Shown one piece after another: positions 59,706 to 64,000 of a stretch of DNA of 64,000 nt. Made by a program: the position numbers and the translations under genes. The notes under the pieces are model-generated. The model ran no database searches, had not been told where the DNA came from, and saw nothing but the letters and a program-made list of their open reading frames with translations. Source of the stretch: Dicyema japonicum (taxonomy: Eukaryota; Dicyemida; Rhombozoa; Dicyemidae); NCBI GenBank assembly GCA_011109175.1, contig RDEW01000004.1:458030-522029 (forward strand). The letters are read 5' to 3'. Each line of letters starts with the position of its first letter. The stretch's first letter is position 1.

Positions 59706-60384
59706 TTGAAGAGTATGCGTCTCACTCTGACCGAAGGAATTGGAATCACTTATTTGAGGACTCTAACCAGGTGGAGTCCTGTTGTATGAAAAAAGTTGGT
59801 TCCAATTATTGATCGTAGTACAGTCATTAATTTGAAAGAGGTCGTTTCACAGTCCTATTGAATCTATACCATTCTCTGAACTAGAAGGAAGTAAAACGTG
59901 GCTTTGGTCTCCCGAAAATTTGGTTAGACTTCTCGAGCACAGGGACTATAAATAATTGTTCTTAACTTCTTTTTTATCATTTGTTCATGGAATTCCGACT
60001 TGATTCCAGAAAGCGCTTTAAAATTTCTAAATTTATAGAACTCTCACTCCGTAGTTATTGTCCACTGCCTTAAGATAGATTAGCATAAAACACCAGTCTC
60101 ACTTAAAATCCGTTTGTAGTCTTCATTGAAGCACTCAAATGTCAGAGTCGATAAAATCTGTTAGAAATAGTCCATTTGAGGAGGGATTGTATGGTGGTTG
60201 ATTCATAATTCCACAGATTGCAATATTTTACACTTTAGGAGGAATGGAAGATTTACAAACTAAGAAATCCTAAACAACACTTTCAAGAATGTTTTTTTCG
60301 AGACATGCGATCAATCTACGTTGGTGGTCGACTTTAGCTGTAAAATAAAGTTAGTTAATATTTCACGTTTTCCAGAAACATTTG

Positions 60385-60610
60385 AATACATAGGGCTTCG
60401 CTTTTGTCGTACTCCTTGCTATCCTCCCCTCCAGTATCTTCCATCTAACTTTCTCGCTTGTTTTTGTATTTCACCAAGATCTTAGTTCCCCCAATTCGGA
60501 CACAATCATGATCAAAATAAAACTAAGTGTAATTCTTGGGCGTCCTCGAATGCCCTCAACTCCACCTTGACTTAAAAGTCTCCTCATTGAACAACAAAGA
60601 TCCTTACTTT
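60385..60610 (-). pseudogene. LINE family A fragment
   Basis: EGIRGRPRITLSFIL near 60570-60520 on the minus strand, the G-R-P-R-x-T-L block of family A, plus loosely matching downstream sequence. Confidence 0.5.
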
Positions 60611-62590
60611 TACTCGTTTGTATTCGTTCGAGTAAACCAATACAAAAGGAAGTCAACATCTGCAACACAGAACGGATTGAGAGCTATGTTTTGAAAACCA
60701 TTGCGTCAATCTGGGTCACTCCCCCATGTTACTCCAAGTCGGCCGATTGGTTCGACAAACTCCAAAGTCCATTCCAAATGTCAGCATTATTTAGTCTCAA
60801 TTCAGATTGAAATGACCGCCTGTTTAGAATATTCACTGGAAATACAAACATCTCTATCACACATCATCAATAAACAAGGAAAGGAGTATTAGCGAGGAAT
60901 TTAGATTAAAGATGGGGGACAAATGAAATAATGTGGGTTTTGTCTCGGTCTCTTCAATCAGGTAATCTTCTGTAAACCGATCATACGAGCGTCATTTACA
61001 TGCAAGCATGTACACAAGACCATTATCCTTTATTCCACAGTCTCCATCCTTTCATTTAACTTTACATCGGCCCTCGTCCAGAGAGAAGCCTTATAGCAAA
61101 TCTCTTTTCTCCGTCAGAAATACGATTTTTATTTCCTCTGAGAAAAATCTCCCTTCTCACTCATGTATAAGTAATGGTAGAATAATTCCCTTTAAAAAGA
61201 GAACATGTCCATCTGAATAGTAGTATGCCCAGATAACTTAGTAGGTGGACATTCTTCATCTTTTTAGTGAACGGAGGTATTTCTGAGTTCAGAAATATGA
61301 ATGGCGTCCGCATTATCAACAGATAAGGACAACCCTTTCATCTTACACCGACCGTCGACAGACTGCCTTCTTTCAAAAAGTTAAGGCTTTTACATACCGA
61401 GGACTTGTGAGTTCTGATAGTTGGGTTGGGGAAGCCAGGCATAAACTATTATAAACAAGTGGGCTCAGCACGAACCCTGGGGACTACCCTTATCAGAACA
61501 ATACTATCAGAAGAGGAACTTTATGTTTCACGAAGGACACTTGTTCGCCTATAGACAACCCTATCCCCAAAACTGTGGGCAAAGCAATAATTCGATTTAA
61601 ACAATGAAATACCTTACTAGCCCTGCTAGCGTACCATGAGGACTAATTCAGCTGTGGTCGACTAGGAACACCTTACCGTTAAGCTTGGATGAAGACATCG
61701 GAGATGGGGAGGACCCCAGGACGTGATCTGCCACCGAACAGACAAAAGTGGGAAAATTAACTGAGGAACGAATAAAGGGTATTCACTCGAGAAAACTGTC
61801 CAAATTTGTTGCTAACAAACTAAACCTTTTTTCTTACCAAGCAACCACCAAATAGTAGGCTTGGTAGTGGATAAGGACCAATTAATTAGAATTCTCAATG
61901 ATTGGATATCGGACGTTTTTAGCACATAAATTTCTTCTATTAAATGTCTCTCCAGTACGATAAGGAGGTCGAGGTACTATACTTTTCATGAGATGAGCAC
62001 AATAAAGTTACTTCACCAGGTATAAGGACCAATTTCCAAATAAATTAAAGTTTAAACTAAGGTTGAGTCAATTTATCTTTTAAAAACTTCTGAGGTCACC
62101 CTTTAGTCCCAACACGATGGAGTTGGTTAAAACAAGAGCATGGTTCTTCCATAACACTAGTCATTGGCAATCTCTTCACGCTCCCCGATCCTTGGCTGTC
62201 TCGATAAGTCTACGCCACCTGCGGGCTTCAACTCATTTTCCAGTGTTTTCCAGGTCCTAAGACAAGTCATGATTATAAGACAATTCTCAATCGGTCGTGA
62301 GCCTACAAGTCATCCATTAACATTTATCGATAATAAACTAATTATTTATTCCGTAAAAAGTTTTTCTGTGAATATTCTGCAAAAATTCTAAATACACTTA
62401 CGAATTCAAGAAGACACTGGAAAACGGTGGGCTCGCTGGCGGATCACTCGAGGAGAGTCCTGGAATTACTCAAAGCTGGGATCACTTGACAGCTTCATTT
62501 TGGTGTTCTCAGAGTTTCTTAAAATAGAACTCGGTAAACATGTCATTAGCAATGCACAAATAATATTATTAACCGCAAAACAACGTTAGT
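60611..62590. other. no gene recognised
   Basis: About 2 kb with frequent stops on both strands. Probably decayed repeat, but I could align no motif and no within-window repeat. Confidence 0.4.
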
Positions 62591-62596
62591 AAAGTT

Positions 62597-62741
62597 ATCT
62601 CGCTTGTGCCACCCTCTCCTGGATGCGTTTTGTTAATCGCTTCCAGTTCCCTCTGTTCTTCGATAGGTCCCTCAGGTGCTCAAGATCATCTGCTTACGTC
62701 AACCCTTTCCCAATCGAAGCTAGGTCTTGATGTAGAAAATT
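62597..62741 (-). pseudogene. LINE family A terminal fragment
   Basis: Minus strand STRDLSKNRGNWKRLTKRIQ followed by ERVAQA: end of the family A ORF2. It abuts the SINE-B that follows. Confidence 0.7.
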
Positions 62742-63045
62742 AATTAATTTATTTATTAACCCCGGATACACCGAAAAAGAAGTTAAAGTAAACAACTAAT
62801 GAAGTGTATCCAGTTTCCACTTCCACAGAGTCCGGAATCAACATAAAGGGTAAAAGACGTCCATACTTGCAGTTGTGGAAACCCCTCCAGTGGAGTGAGG
62901 GAGAGCAAATGATCCTTTTTCGTGCCGGCCTGACACTGGCGCCACCTAGACAGGTGGATCACATGACGACACTCTAATAGGAAAGAGAGGAGGAACAGAT
63001 GAACAAACAGAAACTTCAACCAATTAGCCACGAAGCACCACATGG
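62742..63045 (-). mobile_element. SINE-B, full length
   Basis: Almost identical to 36187-36492 over about 300 bp, so both are recent. Plus-strand ends: AATTTATTTATTAACCCCGG and TAGCCACGAAGCACCACATG. Confidence 0.78.
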
Positions 63046-63332
63046 GTAATAAAAAACGAATTCCTGAAGTAAAGAGTAAAATTATTATTTAAATCTTGTC
63101 ATTCTAGAAGGGGTCTCCTTTATAGATACGAGTTTACTGTTTAACCTTCACAAACTAGCTCGACGTTAGCAACATAACCACCACGACCATTAATAGTCAA
63201 CAACTCCAATTAACCTAACATAAAAATACACTTCATAAATCAAATTATTCAAATATCAACAAATTCTATCCAATACAAGTTTTTTTAATTACTTTCGGCT
63301 TAAGAATTGACTCATGTTTTACCTTTCCCCCT
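63046..63332. other. 3' flank of the small GTPase gene
   Basis: AT-rich; no motif. Confidence 0.4.
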
Positions 63333-63959
63333 TCATGGATAATCTTGGTATAAAACAGATAATACCCGCATCACGTGACAGGTCAGGGACTCGTACAAAT
63401 TAACGCCAGTTTTGGCAGATGTCTCAAAGTAATCCTTTATGCCAAGTTCATCACACTTGCTAGTAAGTTCCCTCCTTCTTTTGCTCGTTATGCACAATTT
63501 ATCCACCTTCCATTAAAAATCCTCAACTTTGGTGATCGCCAAGGTAAATATCCCACCATCGTTTTTTTCTCGGATGCTTTTGACCCACGCTTCTATCTCC
63601 TCCAGACTACCAGAGGACACGTCGTCAGTGCAGATTATATATCCGTCCATTTCATTGAAAAATCCGAAAGTGGGAAAATTGAGGGTGACTTGACCTCAAG
63701 TAAGGACTAAGACCCACCAGAATGTTCAAATATGTTTATTTTTATTCTGTCCATGGTTGGGAGTCGAATGCTGGTGGAGAGACATCCATTACTGTTCTGG
63801 TATCAAATACAATGGCTTACATAGTTTTCGATTTTTTTAGTGAAAGTTTTGTGAATCAATGAATTTACGAAACAGGTCTTCCCGCACCCTTTCCTCCCAA
63901 TAAGCAATATTTTGGGAGTTCTCGTAAATTTATGAGAACTTTCTATAAATTGAGGACAT
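63333..63959 (-). CDS. atypical Ras/Rab-like small GTPase
   Basis: Five exons, 63959-63940, 63920-63821, 63796-63718, 63694-63528, 63506-63333, with GT..AG introns of 19, 24, 23 and 21 nt; 179 aa. G1 P-loop GRKGCGKT at residues 15-22; G4 TKVD at 121-124 in place of NKxD; G5 ETSAK at 150-154. The G3 motif is weak: E-H-S-G-Q around 64-68 instead of D-x-x-G-Q. No cysteine prenylation signal at the C-terminus. The end is uncertain: a 22-nt GT..AG pair near the stop would replace the last residues with a short basic tail ending near 63320. Overall layout fits a Rab-like GTPase, too diverged to assign; it does not match RABL5/IFT22 or Rab28 as I know them. Loss of the Asp in G3 may mean altered hydrolysis. 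Confidence 0.75.
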
Positions 63960-64000
63960 GTCCGTACCCTCAGATACTAAATATTGGCAGGAAGCATTAT

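Noticed and set aside
62783-63043. Two related 72- and 86-codon open frames in the SINE-B copies at 36228-36446 and 62783-63043, apparently a conserved small protein
   Set aside because: The copies are nearly identical DNA, so the frames are kept by descent, and diverged copies do not preserve them; no coding signature.
1-64000. Bacterial or organelle origin, CRISPR array, operons, rRNA
   Set aside because: Spliced animal genes throughout; no regularly spaced repeats, no rRNA and no gene clusters with bacterial spacing.

Overview
This is a eukaryotic, metazoan, AT-rich window. It holds twelve protein-coding genes I can support (two of them orphans), one further probable gene, and a thick layer of decayed mobile elements. 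The gene content is animal: PAR-6, innexin, IFT139/TTC21, VPS8, PIG-S, a puromycin-sensitive type M1 aminopeptidase, a LIV-1 type ZIP transporter, PIH1D1, a two-ShKT secreted peptide, an SPT2-like protein and an atypical small GTPase. The genes are cut by extremely short GT..AG introns. I spliced about 76 by hand: about 71 are 19-29 nt long, and the outliers are 33, 37, 57, 78 and 148 nt. Metazoan genes with introns this short, plus a lophotrochozoan-like innexin and ciliary genes, point to a dicyemid (parasite of cephalopod kidneys). This is an inference; another miniaturised animal is possible.

Layout. 0-9.7 kb: LINE relics around PIH1D1 (minus, 3.2-4.2 kb), including a LINE ORF2 relic with a 2A-like motif (8.5 kb). 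9.2-11.8 kb: a TIR element next to the ZIP gene (minus). 12-16.2 kb: nested LINE and SINE relics. 16.3-17.8 kb: PIG-S (plus). 20.4-23.5 kb: M1 aminopeptidase (plus). 24.1-24.4 kb: ShKT peptide (minus). 27.5-28.3 kb: PAR-6 (plus). 28.7-33.2 kb: SINE-A, repeat C and two hAT elements. 34.2-35.1 kb: an intronless orphan (minus). 36.6-37.3 kb: an intact spliced gene made of integrase end domains without the catalytic core (plus). 38.6-43.2 kb: VPS8 (minus), head to head with IFT139 (plus, 44.8-49.3 kb). 49.5-53 kb: LINE, pogo/Tigger and SINE relics. 53.5-58.1 kb: an orphan (minus), SPT2-like (plus) and a frame-broken innexin (minus). 58.3-63 kb: relics. 63.3-64 kb: small GTPase (minus).

Functionally these are unlinked housekeeping and cell-biology genes: cilia (IFT139, PIH1D1), endosome (VPS8), GPI anchoring (PIG-S), polarity (PAR-6), gap junctions (innexin), metal transport (ZIP). 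There is no operon or cluster. The most notable points are the micro-introns, the core-less integrase-derived gene, a tRNA-derived SINE whose 3' tail matches that of the local LINE, the 2A motif, and an apparent excess of the palindrome CACGTG. Most TE calls rest on recognisable protein motifs or repeated DNA inside the window; family names beyond superfamily are tentative.
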